Numbered from the stretch's first letter, positions 1 to 9,200 are shown. The stretch: 64,000 nucleotides of DNA from an uncultured Pseudoteredinibacter sp. (GCF_947502065.1 NZ_CANMYE010000001.1:124001-188000); one strand, 5' to 3'. Program-made: numbers and translations. Notes: generated by a model from the letters alone, not told the origin.

Positions 1-2661
1 TAGTTTAGGGTCACTTTCAATGTAGGCAGAGCTTTGTTGGCAGCGAAGTTGAATTCCTTTGCGCTCGGCACTTAACTGGAAGCTGTCACAGGCCGCCTGC
101 ATAATTTCGCTTGCCCGAAAAATGCGTTGCTGAGCTTGAATGGCTCCACTGTCGAGCTTGGCAATATTAAGTAGCTGTGAAATTAAATATTCACTGGATT
201 GTATCGCTGAGCCAATTCGATCCAATATAGGCTCTTGATGGCCAAGTTTCTGTTGCAGTGCCTCGGTAAATAAACGAGCGGCATTTAAAGGTTGCGCTAA
301 ATCATGGCCCGCCTCCGCTAAAAACCGTGTTTTATTCTGATCAGCCTCGGCTAGCAGTGAGTTCATTCGCTGTAGTTCGGCAGTGCGTTCTGCGACTTTT
401 TGTTCAAGTAGATTTTTGTGTTCAGTTAGCTCTGTTAAAGCGCCACGGTAATCGGTGATGTCTGTATAAGTGGTTACATAGCCGCCATCAGGTAAGGGAT
501 TGCCGCGAATTTCCAAAACTGTATTGTCGGTTCGCTGCCGTTCAAAAACATAGGGCTGGCGAGCCGCCAGATAGTTCATACGCTTTTGAATGTGTTCTTC
601 GACATCACCTGGGCCGCATTGCCCACGCTCGGCATTAAAGCGCACCAGGTCGGCGACGGGCCGGCCGACATGAATGAGTTTTTCAGGGTAATTAAACAGC
701 TCCAAATAACGTTGATTCCAGGCGACCAGCTGCTGGTTTCCATCGACGACACTGATACCTTGGCTAATGCTGTCGATGCTTGATTGTAGAGTGCTGCGGC
801 TGAACTGGAAGATTTGCGAGGTTTCTTGCAGCAATTCTAAATCGGAATGCAGCTTTGGACGGTTCAGTTGACCGGCATAGCGAATAATGTGATTGGCGCT
901 GACGCTGCCAATAACACCTGACAATAGGTTTTCAACAAAATCAATCGCTTGATCGTCTGCCCATTGTTGCTGGCTTTCACTATGGGGGTGTTGGCTGTAG
1001 AACTGATCCATTGCCAGCTTGGCCTGCTCAGCGCCAAGAAAACTGCTGGCTAATCGTTGAAGCTGCTGAGGATGAATCAAGCGCTGAGGTAAATTGGTTT
1101 CTTTGCGGCGATCCCAAAGGCTAAGCCCGATAAATGCCAGGCAGTTAAAGAACAGGCTCCATAGCACGCCATTACTGATCGGCGATAAGCCGTCGATAGA
1201 AAATAGTTGCTGGGGGCGCAGCATTTCTATACCAAAGGGACCTAGCTCTATAAAATCTGAACCTATCCAACCGGCCAAAGCCAAGGCGGGGGCCAATAAG
1301 GTATAGGCCCAAATGATAAAGCCAAGCAGTAAGCCCCCAAGTGCTCCGCGCGCGCTACGAGATTGCCAAAACAAGGCGGCTAGCAAAGCTGGGGCGAATT
1401 GTGCCACCAATGCCATAGAAAGAAGGCCGATGGAGCCAAGTGCCTCGCTTGATCCAAGCCAGCGATAATAAATATAAGAAAGCGCCAGTAAGCAGATAAT
1501 GGCTAAGCGCCTAAACAGGCGTAAGGCCTTACTTAAATCGGGCTGGGTTGCTAACCATCGACTGCGGTATAAGGCCGGCATAATCAGCTCATTACTGATC
1601 ATGGTAGATACCGCCACACACGCTACGATAACCATCGAGCTACCTGCTGATAGACCGCCAAGATATACCAGGGTGGCCAATACACTGTCATCGTTTTGCA
1701 AGGGCAGTAACAGGGCAAACTTTTCGGGGCTCAATCCTTGCCCTTGGAGCAATAACAGCCCACCGTAAGCTATTGGTAAGATAGCTATGCCAAAAATCAG
1801 CAGATAAACGAATAAAATACGGCCGGCAGGTTTAAGATCTTCCTCGCTGCGGCTTTCCACTACTAAGGCATGGAACTGCCTTGGCAAGCAGAGAATAGCG
1901 GCCGCCCCAAGCACCAATGCAGCAATAAAGCCTTGGTCTTGTTCGCGGCTATTGACGATTTGTTGAACATAACCATCACTGTTGATCTCTTGCCAAAGTT
2001 GCCAAGGGTTATCAAAATAGTTAAAACAGATCACCACTGCCAATAATAAAAATACCAGCAGTTTGAGTACGGATTCGAAAGCAATGGCGAGCATCAAACC
2101 ATGGTGGTGTTCATTACGGTCGATGCGGCGAGTACCAAAAAGAATCGTAAATAGCGCTAATGCAATTGCGGTATAGAGCGCCGTATCTTGTAATAAGTTG
2201 GCTTGTGTAGGCGATTGCGCGCCGCTAAGAGTATGAAAACTGCCGGCAATGGCTTTTAGTTGTAAGGAGATATAGGGCAGTAGGGCAATAACCGAAATAA
2301 CGGTAATGCTAACTGATAATGCTTGGCTGCGGCCGTAGCGACTCCCTAAAAAATCGGCAATGGAAGTGCTGTTTTCTTGCTTGCTGATACGGATGATTTT
2401 GCGTACCAGAGGAGCGGCCAGTATTAGTGTTAGCACCGCCCCGATAAAGGTAGGAGGAAACCACCAGCCGTTATACACAGCCTGACTGGTCGTACCGTAA
2501 AAACTCCAGGCTGTGCAATAAATAGTGAGAGATAATCCGATAACCCAAGGTTTTACTTTTTCTAACCAGGCTTTGGAAGCGCGATCGCCAATATAGGCAA
2601 CTGCAAATAAGCAGAGCAAGTAGGCTATGGAAAGTACTGAGATATCAACTGGGTTGAGCAT
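1..2661 (-). CDS. Sodium/solute symporter-type sensor histidine kinase (3' end beyond window)
   Basis: The gene starts at ATG 2661 and stays open for 887 codons to the left edge, so its C-terminus is missing. The first ~560 residues are multi-spanning membrane helices of the sodium:solute symporter (SLC5) type. A PAS-like domain follows at about 615-735 (SISQGISVVDGNQQLVAWNQ), then a short coiled coil, then a HisKA domain with the H-box FLAEAGHDLAQPLNAARLF near residue 782. The ATPase domain, and probably a receiver, lie outside the window. The protein is the same type as the complete kinase at 51358-54876, with matching PAS and H-box wording. Such kinases (CbrA, CrbS, MxtR) govern carbon use in Pseudomonas and Vibrio. 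The signal it senses cannot be read here. It lies upstream of, and on the same strand as, no clear partner. Confidence 0.9.
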   Translation of the reverse strand, partial: MLNPVDISVLSIAYLLCLFAVAYIGDRASKAWLEKVKPWVIGLSLTIYCTAWSFYGTTSQAVYNGWWFPPTFIGAVLTLILAAPLVRKIIRISKQENSTSIADFLGSRYGRSQALSVSITVISVIALLPYISLQLKAIAGSFHTLSGAQSPTQANLLQDTALYTAIALALFTILFGTRRIDRNEHHHGLMLAIAFESVLKLLVFLLLAVVICFNYFDNPWQLWQEINSDGYVQQIVNSREQDQGFIAALVLGAAAILCLPRQFHALVVESRSEEDLKPAGRILFVYLLIFGIAILPIAYGGLLLLQGQGLSPEKFALLLPLQNDDSVLATLVYLGGLSAGSSMVIVACVAVSTMISNELIMPALYRSRWLATQPDLSKALRLFRRLAIICLLALSYIYYRWLGSSEALGSIGLLSMALVAQFAPALLAALFWQSRSARGALGGLLLGFIIWAYTLLAPALALAGWIGSDFIELGPFGIEMLRPQQLFSIDGLSPISNGVLWSLFFNCLAFIGLSLWDRRKETNLPQRLIHPQQLQRLASSFLGAEQAKLAMDQFYSQHPHSESQQQWADDQAIDFVENLLSGVIGSVSANHIIRYAGQLNRPKLHSDLELLQETSQIFQFSRSTLQSSIDSISQGISVVDGNQQLVAWNQRYLELFNYPEKLIHVGRPVADLVRFNAERGQCGPGDVEEHIQKRMNYLAARQPYVFERQRTDNTVLEIRGNPLPDGGYVTTYTDITDYRGALTELTEHKNLLEQKVAERTAELQRMNSLLAEADQNKTRFLAEAGHDLAQPLNAARLFTEALQQKLGHQEPILDRIGSAIQSSEYLISQLLNIAKLDSGAIQAQQRIFRASEIMQAACDSFQLSAERKGIQLRCQQSSAYIESDPKL

Positions 2662-2755
2662 GCTTTTTAGGGACAGTTAAAAAGCTAACACTAACAGGCA
2701 AATTAAAAGGGGCCAAGTGATAGTTTTTGGCCCCTGTAACATTAAGAAGCTTTGG

Positions 2756-4711
2756 CTACAGTATTATGCGGTCTGATTTAATTTCAATATTGCTTGTATT
2801 GCGCAATTTCGGTACGGCCTCAGCTTCAAGCTTTAATTGCCCTTTACTATGCACGCGCTGATTTGCCGGCAGTGGCTTGTTGTGCTGCAAGTGTTGCCAC
2901 ATAGCATCAAGTGCGCGCTCGAAGTAAATATGCATTGGCACAAGATCTTGACGAAATTCAGGCCAGCTGAGCAGGGCATCAAAATGTTGGCCGTTGTCAA
3001 TTTCGATATAGCGAGCATTGTCCCGCTTGGGGAAACGTTTAGCTCTCAAAACCATATAGGCTCGGGCGTTGTGATTGGGGCCGACCAAGCTGTCATGACT
3101 GCCTTGGATAATAATAGTAGGTTTGTTATCAAGATCGCCACTAAGTGCCAGGCTTCTCAAATTATCTTGCAGCTGTTTATTTTGGTAGAACTGGGCTAAG
3201 CACTGAAAACCTTCAAAGCTGTGGTCAGTAGGATCAAAGATATTGAGTGGCTGGCCCTTGTACGCAAGGCTTACACCGCCGGTATATGGGATGCCGCTAC
3301 TAAGCCCATAAAGTGCCTGTCTTGCCGCTTTAGGCATGGCCATGGCTTTGCCGGCTTGTTGATACACAAAGCTAAAGCCGCAAAGATCATCTTTAACGCC
3401 ACGAGCACCATAGGCATTGGCGTAATTGATGGCGATCGATGGCCATAGCTGATTGACGACCGCAAAAGCTTGCAGAGAATAGCTCGGGCTACGCATGCCA
3501 GTTTTTTCTAGATGCTTGCGTGCGGCTTCAGCGAGGTTTTCATTGTCTTTAATAAGGCCTGCGTTTTTTAAGTTTTCGCAGCGCTTGTTCAAGGCCGCTT
3601 GGGCCATTTGACTTGCACCATGAAACAGTGAATTTTTATTGCTTTGGGTGGCTAGTAATGCACACGGTTGATACAGGGCATGTTGAATACCGACATACAA
3701 AATGTCTCTGGCAGTTCCGCGGTAGCTATCCTGCTCATGTTGAACTTGGTACTCAAAGTTTGCAGGCACATTTAAGGTGGGCTCTGAAGCCACCACTGCA
3801 TCAATCCAATCACTTTTATCAAGTTCAGCGGCTTGGATAACACTGTTGCCGCCATTAGAAATACTGGCTGCAATAACATTGGTATTGGCTTTGGTAAAAT
3901 AGCGCTTACTTGCGTCGCGATGATGCTGGTTCAAAAGATAAAAGGCCATCTGGACGGCTTGTAGAGTAAAGCGTCCCCAATCCTTCTCAACGTGTCTACC
4001 GCTGTGAGCATGCTTGCTGGCGATGCGCAGATCCTTGGGGTCAAAGGTTGTTGTTTTGTCGTTGCTTAAAAGGCCGTTGCTTTTATAGTTGCCGCCATCA
4101 TCTAAAAACTGAAAACCTGTGCCCGTACCTTTATCGGTATAGGCAACTGCGCAAGCATGCCTTAGTCCCCAGTCACCCGCTGTACCTATCGCTCCCCAGA
4201 CACCTCGAGAGCCTGAGCTTGGAGCAGCGATGATGCAGGGCTTATTGGAATCAAAGCTATCGGGTATTTGAACAACAATATTGGCCGCAAGCTCGCCATT
4301 CGAGTAATGAATGCTGCTGCTGTATTCATGTCCGGAAATATGATTTTGTCTTGCGCTTGGCCCATAGAGGCGACCAAACCCCGCGTCAGTATTTGTGCTG
4401 ACGATGGCTCGATAGTTGTTATAGATGGCCGCTCGACGTAAATCTTCTTCGCTAATATTTTCTGGGTTTTCCAAGCTTGGCTGTTTTGGACTCTGTAATC
4501 CTTTAAAGCCCAGGCCAGCGCTCAGCAGGTCGTTACCTTTTCCATCAAAATAGCTATGCTGGATATCACTGTGCTTAAAACTCAGCAGTTTTGCTTCTGT
4601 TGGCACTGCTGCTGAGCTGGCACAAGCACTGAGGCTAAGGCAACTCACTGTGCTAGCCAATAGAGTTTTGCAGGCTTGAGTAGTCGATGAATGATGACGA
4701 ATAAAGCTCAT
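2756..4711 (-). CDS. D-(-)-3-hydroxybutyrate oligomer hydrolase, lipoprotein
   Basis: This 651-residue protein matches the 3-hydroxybutyrate oligomer hydrolase family, which cleaves short oligomers released from polyhydroxybutyrate to monomer. Family wording includes a YTDKGTGTGFQFLDD stretch after residue 190. A serine in ASISNGGNS is the likely nucleophile. The N-terminus has a hydrophobic stretch ending in the lipobox LSAC, which suggests export and lipid anchoring. The gene starts 10 bp after the GntP-type permease upstream, so the two are very likely one operon: extracellular or periplasmic oligomer cleavage followed by uptake of hydroxybutyrate. The family call is confident; cell location and exact substrate are inferred. 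Confidence 0.85.
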   Translation of the reverse strand: MSFIRHHSSTTQACKTLLASTVSCLSLSACASSAAVPTEAKLLSFKHSDIQHSYFDGKGNDLLSAGLGFKGLQSPKQPSLENPENISEEDLRRAAIYNNYRAIVSTNTDAGFGRLYGPSARQNHISGHEYSSSIHYSNGELAANIVVQIPDSFDSNKPCIIAAPSSGSRGVWGAIGTAGDWGLRHACAVAYTDKGTGTGFQFLDDGGNYKSNGLLSNDKTTTFDPKDLRIASKHAHSGRHVEKDWGRFTLQAVQMAFYLLNQHHRDASKRYFTKANTNVIAASISNGGNSVIQAAELDKSDWIDAVVASEPTLNVPANFEYQVQHEQDSYRGTARDILYVGIQHALYQPCALLATQSNKNSLFHGASQMAQAALNKRCENLKNAGLIKDNENLAEAARKHLEKTGMRSPSYSLQAFAVVNQLWPSIAINYANAYGARGVKDDLCGFSFVYQQAGKAMAMPKAARQALYGLSSGIPYTGGVSLAYKGQPLNIFDPTDHSFEGFQCLAQFYQNKQLQDNLRSLALSGDLDNKPTIIIQGSHDSLVGPNHNARAYMVLRAKRFPKRDNARYIEIDNGQHFDALLSWPEFRQDLVPMHIYFERALDAMWQHLQHNKPLPANQRVHSKGQLKLEAEAVPKLRNTSNIEIKSDRIIL

Positions 4712-4721
4712 AACGTGCTCA

Positions 4722-6026
4722 CTAAATCAGTAGTAGGATGGCCATTGCCGTACCGATTAACGGTACCACAACGGTGAGGGCGCCCATGGGCCAATAGGCA
4801 TCTTTATGGGTTTCGCCACAGATCGCTCGAATGGTAGTTACCACATAGCCATTGTGAGGTAGGGAATCTAAAGCGCCAGAAGAAATCGCAATCACTCGGT
4901 GTAGGGCCTCGGGGTCTACACCTGCATCGACATAATGAGGCCCTAAAATAGGTAGTGCAATCGACTGGCCTCCAGAGGCTGACCCTGTCAGGGCGGCGAT
5001 TGTGGTAACGGCGATAGCAGCACCAATTAAAGCATCACCTGGAATGCCGGTGATGGCATCTACCGCCATGGCAAAAGCCGGCGAAGCTTTTGCTACCGAG
5101 CCAAAGCCAACCACCGCTGCGGTATTTCCGATGGCCAAGAGGGCGCCTGTGGTTGCAACTCCAATAGCTAGCGACATATTGCCTAAACGTTGTGTGTTAA
5201 TTAATGCCGCAGCGATACAGCCGGCCAGCAAGGCCACAATCAGTGCGTATTTACCGTATATCTCATGGGTAAAAAATGTTACCCCAAGAACGGCGGCAAT
5301 TGGAATCATCGCTAAAACAGGCGAGGGGAGTCTATGCTCGCTGACTTCTTTGTCCCCTTCGCGTGCAACAAATTGTTCGCCATTAGCGACGGCTTTTTTT
5401 AACATGAACTGTAGCCAGATAAAGCCCATGGCGGCCATTGCAACGGCCACCACAGCACTGACTTCCCAGGCGGCATAGGGTGAAGTGCCTAGATATTCGA
5501 TTGGAATCCAGTTTTGAATTTCTGGGGAGCCCGCCGAAGTCATCGTAAAGGTGACGGAACCAAAGGCCATTACGGCGGGGATAAATCGCCGTGGTAAGTT
5601 CGCACGTTTAAATAGGCTTACTGCCATTGGGTATGCGGCAAACGCGACCACAAAGACCGAAACGCCCCCATAAGTTAAAATGGCGCAAGCGAGCACTACA
5701 GCAAGAGCCGCATTGTGCTGCCCAATGTGGCTGGTAATCCAAAGTGCAATACTATCGGCGCTGCCGCTGTCTTCCATGAGCTTGCCAAATAGCGAGCCCA
5801 GCAAAAACATAAAAAACCAAGCCGCCACAAAGCCGCTAAAACCACTCATATAACTGGTGATAAAGCTGACCGCGGATTTATCGTCCAGCGGCGGGAACAT
5901 ATGTAGCCCACTTGTTAAGGCTACAATCAAGGCGCACAGTGGTGCCGCAATCAAAAGGTTCATGCCGCGAATTGTTAAGACGATTAACAGGGTTAATGCG
6001 CCAGCGAGACCAATAATACTTAACAT
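4722..6026 (-). CDS. GntP-family permease, probable hydroxybutyrate uptake
   Basis: A 434-residue inner-membrane protein with about 12 hydrophobic segments, of the GntP family (gluconate and D-3-hydroxybutyrate permeases). Family features include the AGSPEIQNWIP region and the SALDSLPHNGYVVTTI stretch near the C-terminus. It is the first gene of a two-gene operon with the 3-hydroxybutyrate oligomer hydrolase. That context favours hydroxybutyrate over gluconate; no gluconate kinase is nearby. The ATG at 6026 gives a clean hydrophobic N-terminus. It is divergent from the TonB receptor gene across a shared promoter region. Confidence 0.85.
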   Translation of the reverse strand: MLSIIGLAGALTLLIVLTIRGMNLLIAAPLCALIVALTSGLHMFPPLDDKSAVSFITSYMSGFSGFVAAWFFMFLLGSLFGKLMEDSGSADSIALWITSHIGQHNAALAVVLACAILTYGGVSVFVVAFAAYPMAVSLFKRANLPRRFIPAVMAFGSVTFTMTSAGSPEIQNWIPIEYLGTSPYAAWEVSAVVAVAMAAMGFIWLQFMLKKAVANGEQFVAREGDKEVSEHRLPSPVLAMIPIAAVLGVTFFTHEIYGKYALIVALLAGCIAAALINTQRLGNMSLAIGVATTGALLAIGNTAAVVGFGSVAKASPAFAMAVDAITGIPGDALIGAAIAVTTIAALTGSASGGQSIALPILGPHYVDAGVDPEALHRVIAISSGALDSLPHNGYVVTTIRAICGETHKDAYWPMGALTVVVPLIGTAMAILLLI

Positions 6027-6380
6027 GCTGTGTCCTTGGGGCGTGGCAATGTCTTTGCAATGCCATTATTAGTAAAGGTACACATTGTTGATGTTGTCAG
6101 GTTTCGACTCCACTATACCTTGGTAGGAAGGGGGAGTTTTTACTCCAGAATAAAACCAATCTACTGTAAGCGAGGCCCTGCCTGCATGGGCTTGCATGAA
6201 TATCCCAGCCTTGTCCCGCTCTAGTGATCATACCTTGGTCTAGAGGCCAGCATAAAAAAGATCCAGTACAGTGATGAGCAATAAGAAAAACTGGTGAGTA
6301 AAAGCGTCTAAACAGACATTACAGTCACCACCTACATGCACTACAAAATTATAAAGCTAAAAGAGAATAGGACTGAGACG
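6027..6380. promoter_or_regulatory. Divergent promoter region, permease operon / TonB receptor
   Basis: This 354-bp gap separates two divergent transcription units that may share a substrate. It holds two exact copies of ATACCTTGGT at 6115-6124 and 6230-6239, on the same strand and 115 bp apart, which could be operator sites. I cannot assign -10 or -35 boxes with confidence. No gene or structured RNA is visible. Confidence 0.4.
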
Positions 6381-8615
6381 ATGAAACAGCCTTCATTTGC
6401 CCTAAAGTGTTTACCCCACGCGATTGTCGCCATCGGATTAAGCGCTGGCATTTCTGCCCCCCAAGTTTTTGCCCAAGAGACTATTGCCCTTGAAGAAGTG
6501 ACGGTAACCGCACAGCGCCGCGAGCAATCGTTGCAGGATGTGCCGATCGCTGTGACCGCTTTTAGTGCCGATGCCTTAGAGCAGGCCGGCACTGCGACTA
6601 TCGTTGATTTGCAGCGCTCTGCTCCAAACACCACCTTACAGGTAAGCCGAGGTACCAATAGCACTTTAACAGCCTATGTGCGTGGTATTGGCCAGGCTGA
6701 TCCGCTTTGGGGCTTTGAGCCTGGTGTTGGTTTGTATGTAGACGATGTATATCTGGCCCGTCCCCAAGCTGGTGTGCTGGATGTTTATGATGTAGAGCGT
6801 GTGGAAGTATTGCGCGGCCCACAAGGAACTTTGTACGGTAAAAATACCATTGGTGGTGCGGTGAAGTACGTCACCAAACGATTAACGGGTGAGCCAGAAT
6901 TTACCGCTAAAGCTGCTGTGGGCAGTTATGGCCAGCGTGAGATCGAGTTATCTGGTCAAATGCCTTTGATTGAAAATGAGCTGGCTATTGGTGCGGCGAT
7001 CTCTCGCAAAAAGCGCGATGGTTTTGGTACCTTTTTGCAAAGCGGTGAAGAGAACTACAACAAGGATATTTTCTCCGCTCGCATCAGTATGGAATATACC
7101 CCTAGTGAGGATTTATTTATCAGGCTGGCTGCGGATATGTCAGATGATGATTCTAACGCTAAGGGTGGACATCGTTTAACGCCAAGCTTGCGTATTCCGA
7201 CTGAAGTAACTCCAAATGATGTATTCGATACCAATGCGGATATGGATACCAACAATGAAGTGAAGAGCTCGGGTGGTTCTTTAACGGTCGAGTATGATAT
7301 TAGTAATCAACTGACCTTCAAATCGATAACGGCTTACCGAGAAGGTGAGACTTATACCAATATTGATTTCGATAATACCTCCCTGCCATCACTGCATGTG
7401 CCTGCGGTTTATGATGATCACCAGGCTTCGCAAGAGTTTCAGTTAAAGTTTGAAGGTGAAGGTGTTAATGGCATCGCCGGAGTTTACTATTACACAGGTA
7501 ATGCATCAGGTGCCTTTGATGTTCTTTTGGGCGCATTCGATGGTTTTTTTGGCCCTGCTTTACCGGGTAACTTCAATGCATTGACGGCAGGTAATGTAGA
7601 TACCGACAGTTATTCAGTGTTTGCCGATGCGACGTTCGATATCTCTGATAAATTGAGTTTAAATTTGGGCGGGCGTTACACCCGCGATGAAAAAGAAGCG
7701 ACAGTATTTAAGCAAACTCAAGGGGTAAATGGCCGCTCAGATCGACTGGGTGGTGAGGTTCTTGATTTCTTCCCTGCCGCAACAGATTACACCAACTCGG
7801 ATAGCTGGAGTGAATTTACTCTCCGTGCTGGCGCAAACTATCAGCTAACTGATGACTCTATGGTTTACGCTTCATTCGCCCAAGGCTTTAAGGCTGGTGG
7901 CTTTGATATGCGCGGTGATGCGAGCAAGCTACCATCGACTGTTGATGGTTATGATCCTGAAACGGTCGACACTTGGGAAGTGGGTGTTAAATCCGAGTTG
8001 CTCAACAAGCGTCTGCGCTTAAATGCTGCCTTATTCTATAGTGATTATGAAGATGTACAGGTTACCGTGCAGCAATCAGCTGATGGTGGCTCTAACTTCG
8101 TATCCGCAGTATTGAATGCAGGTGCTGCAACTATTCAAGGTGGTGAATTGGAAGCCGTTGCTCAGCTGAGTAAAGATCTAACGGCTGAGTTTACTCTTGG
8201 CTATATTGACGCTGAGTTTGATGAAGTTATCTCCGGTGGTGTGAACGTAGCTAACACTTGGGAATTTGCCAATACACCTGATGTGACCAGCTCTTTACGT
8301 TTCGTCTACAACCATGACCTTGGTGATAACGGCAGCTTGGTAGCTTCTACTAGCTTAGCCTACCGCGGCGAAACCCAGATATTCCCGCAGGTTGCTTCTC
8401 TGGTAGATGAGGACGCCTACACGCTTTGGGATGCTTCGGTAATTTGGTATGCCCCTGACGAGCATTGGACAGTTGGTCTTCATGGTAAAAATCTAAGTGA
8501 TAAAGAGTACCGCGTAGGCGGTTACAACTTTGCCAACTTAGGTTTGGAATCTTCGGTGATCGGTTACTACGGTGACCCGCGTACCGTGACTTTAAGTGTG
8601 CAGTACAAAATGTAG
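6381..8615 (+). CDS. TonB-dependent outer-membrane receptor
   Basis: I use ATG 6381, preceded by AGGA at 6369, because it begins a normal signal peptide (MKQPSFALKCLPHAIVAIGL, cleavage near VFAQ-E). The in-frame ATG at 6336 would add 15 charged residues before the signal. The mature 744-residue precursor has a TonB-box-like segment (EEVTVTAQRREQ), a plug domain (VPIAVTAFSADAL, LRGPQGTLYGKNTIGGAV) and a beta-barrel ending in aromatic and hydrophobic strands (TVTLSVQYKM). It belongs to the large receptor class common in marine and sphingomonad-like bacteria that take up organic substrates rather than siderophores. Its position opposite the hydroxybutyrate genes hints at uptake of 3HB oligomers, which is inference only. 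A strong terminator follows. Confidence 0.88.
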   Translation: MKQPSFALKCLPHAIVAIGLSAGISAPQVFAQETIALEEVTVTAQRREQSLQDVPIAVTAFSADALEQAGTATIVDLQRSAPNTTLQVSRGTNSTLTAYVRGIGQADPLWGFEPGVGLYVDDVYLARPQAGVLDVYDVERVEVLRGPQGTLYGKNTIGGAVKYVTKRLTGEPEFTAKAAVGSYGQREIELSGQMPLIENELAIGAAISRKKRDGFGTFLQSGEENYNKDIFSARISMEYTPSEDLFIRLAADMSDDDSNAKGGHRLTPSLRIPTEVTPNDVFDTNADMDTNNEVKSSGGSLTVEYDISNQLTFKSITAYREGETYTNIDFDNTSLPSLHVPAVYDDHQASQEFQLKFEGEGVNGIAGVYYYTGNASGAFDVLLGAFDGFFGPALPGNFNALTAGNVDTDSYSVFADATFDISDKLSLNLGGRYTRDEKEATVFKQTQGVNGRSDRLGGEVLDFFPAATDYTNSDSWSEFTLRAGANYQLTDDSMVYASFAQGFKAGGFDMRGDASKLPSTVDGYDPETVDTWEVGVKSELLNKRLRLNAALFYSDYEDVQVTVQQSADGGSNFVSAVLNAGAATIQGGELEAVAQLSKDLTAEFTLGYIDAEFDEVISGGVNVANTWEFANTPDVTSSLRFVYNHDLGDNGSLVASTSLAYRGETQIFPQVASLVDEDAYTLWDASVIWYAPDEHWTVGLHGKNLSDKEYRVGGYNFANLGLESSVIGYYGDPRTVTLSVQYKM

Positions 8616-8633
8616 TTCTCCACCTTCTGTGCT

Positions 8634-8659
8634 ACCCGGGCAATGCCCGGGTTTTTTTT
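8634..8659 (+). terminator. Rho-independent terminator after TonB receptor
   Basis: A GC-rich stem, ACCCGGG pairing with CCCGGGT across a CAATG-type loop, is followed directly by eight T. It starts 19 bp after the receptor stop codon. Confidence 0.88.
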
Positions 8660-8670
8660 GAGCTTTGTTT

Positions 8671-9015
8671 ACCTACTGTTGCTCTCAAAATTCCTATTTT
8701 GAGAGCAACGTCGTCGCAGCTAGGCCGGCGCATTTGTGTGAAAATGCTTGCCTATCTGCGACTCGCACAGAAGAGAGCGCTTAGGCGCTCTCTTCTGTGG
8801 TCAGCACTCCTGTGCTGGTTCTTTACCTACTGTTGTTCTCAAAATTCCTATTTTGATAACAACGTCGTCGCAGCTAGGCCGGCGCATTTGTGTGAAAATG
8901 CTTGCCTATCTGCGACTCGCACAGAAGAGAGCGCTTAGGCGCACTCATCTGTGGCCAGCACTCCTTCGCTGGTTCTTTACCTACTGTTGTTATCAAAATT
9001 CCTATTTTGAGCCCA
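8671..9015. repeat. Tandem 154-bp multi-hairpin repeat array
   Basis: Two full units (8671-8824 and 8825-8978) and the start of a third (from 8979) repeat with an exact 154-bp period. Unit 1 folds into four near-perfect hairpins: 14-bp arms at 8678-8691/8696-8709; a two-level stem at 8713-8762 with outer arms GTCGCAGcTAGGC/GCCTAtCTGCGAC and an inner GCATTT/AAATGC; 15-bp arms at 8766-8780/8785-8799; and CAGCAC/GTGCTG at 8802-8817. The TTCCTA segment in the first hairpin sits between inverted ends, so each unit can also be read as an element bounded by 14-bp inverted repeats (ATTTTGATAACAAC...GTTGTTATCAAAAT for the second). The third copy decays after about 9015. No transposase is nearby. Short open frames across the array are repeats of each other and not genes. 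Confidence 0.85.
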
Positions 9016-9089
9016 GCGCCGTTACGTTCTCATTGCGGCATTTGTTTGAAAATGCCATTGACGCTTACCCCCTGCAATGTGGTTGAATT

Positions 9090-9131
9090 CTCACATCTCA
9101 CATCTCACATCTCACATCTCACATCTCACAT
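9090..9131 (+). repeat. Six tandem copies of the heptamer CTCACAT
   Basis: Six perfect contiguous copies of CTCACAT fill 42 bp. The array ends 9 bp before a promoter-like TTGACA at 9141, so changes in copy number could alter the sequence just upstream of that promoter. Confidence 0.95.
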
Positions 9132-9140
9132 TTAGCTCGT

Positions 9141-9172
9141 TTGACACCCCTGGCGATTAGCTGTGCTATGAT
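9141..9172 (+). promoter_or_regulatory. Probable sigma-70 promoter
   Basis: A perfect -35 box TTGACA (9141-9146) is followed after 17 bp by TGCTAT (9164-9169), with TATGAT also available in an overlapping TGC-TATGAT context. It lies 30-60 bp ahead of ATG 9201. Its presence argues that the TTG at 9141, in frame with the next gene, is promoter sequence and not a start codon. Confidence 0.65.
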
Positions 9173-9200
9173 GCTGCCAAAAGATAATAGAGAAAGGGCG

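Noticed and set aside
5002..5478. 158-residue plus-strand frame inside the permease gene
   Set aside because: It is the antisense shadow of the GntP permease, Ala- and Thr-rich from opposite-strand codon bias.
8671..8978. Integron attC sites or a CRISPR array
   Set aside because: Units are contiguous with a fixed 154-bp period and no unique spacers or gene cassettes, no cas or intI gene is near, and the attC core pattern is not convincing.
8699..9135. Three overlapping open frames in the hairpin array that encode near-identical peptides
   Set aside because: They are the same 154-bp unit read in different frames, with no ribosome sites and no family resemblance. The repeat explains them.
9141..9200. 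TTG start at 9141 for the periplasmic protein
   Set aside because: TTGACA there is better explained as the -35 box, and ATG 9201 has a ribosome site and starts a clean signal peptide.
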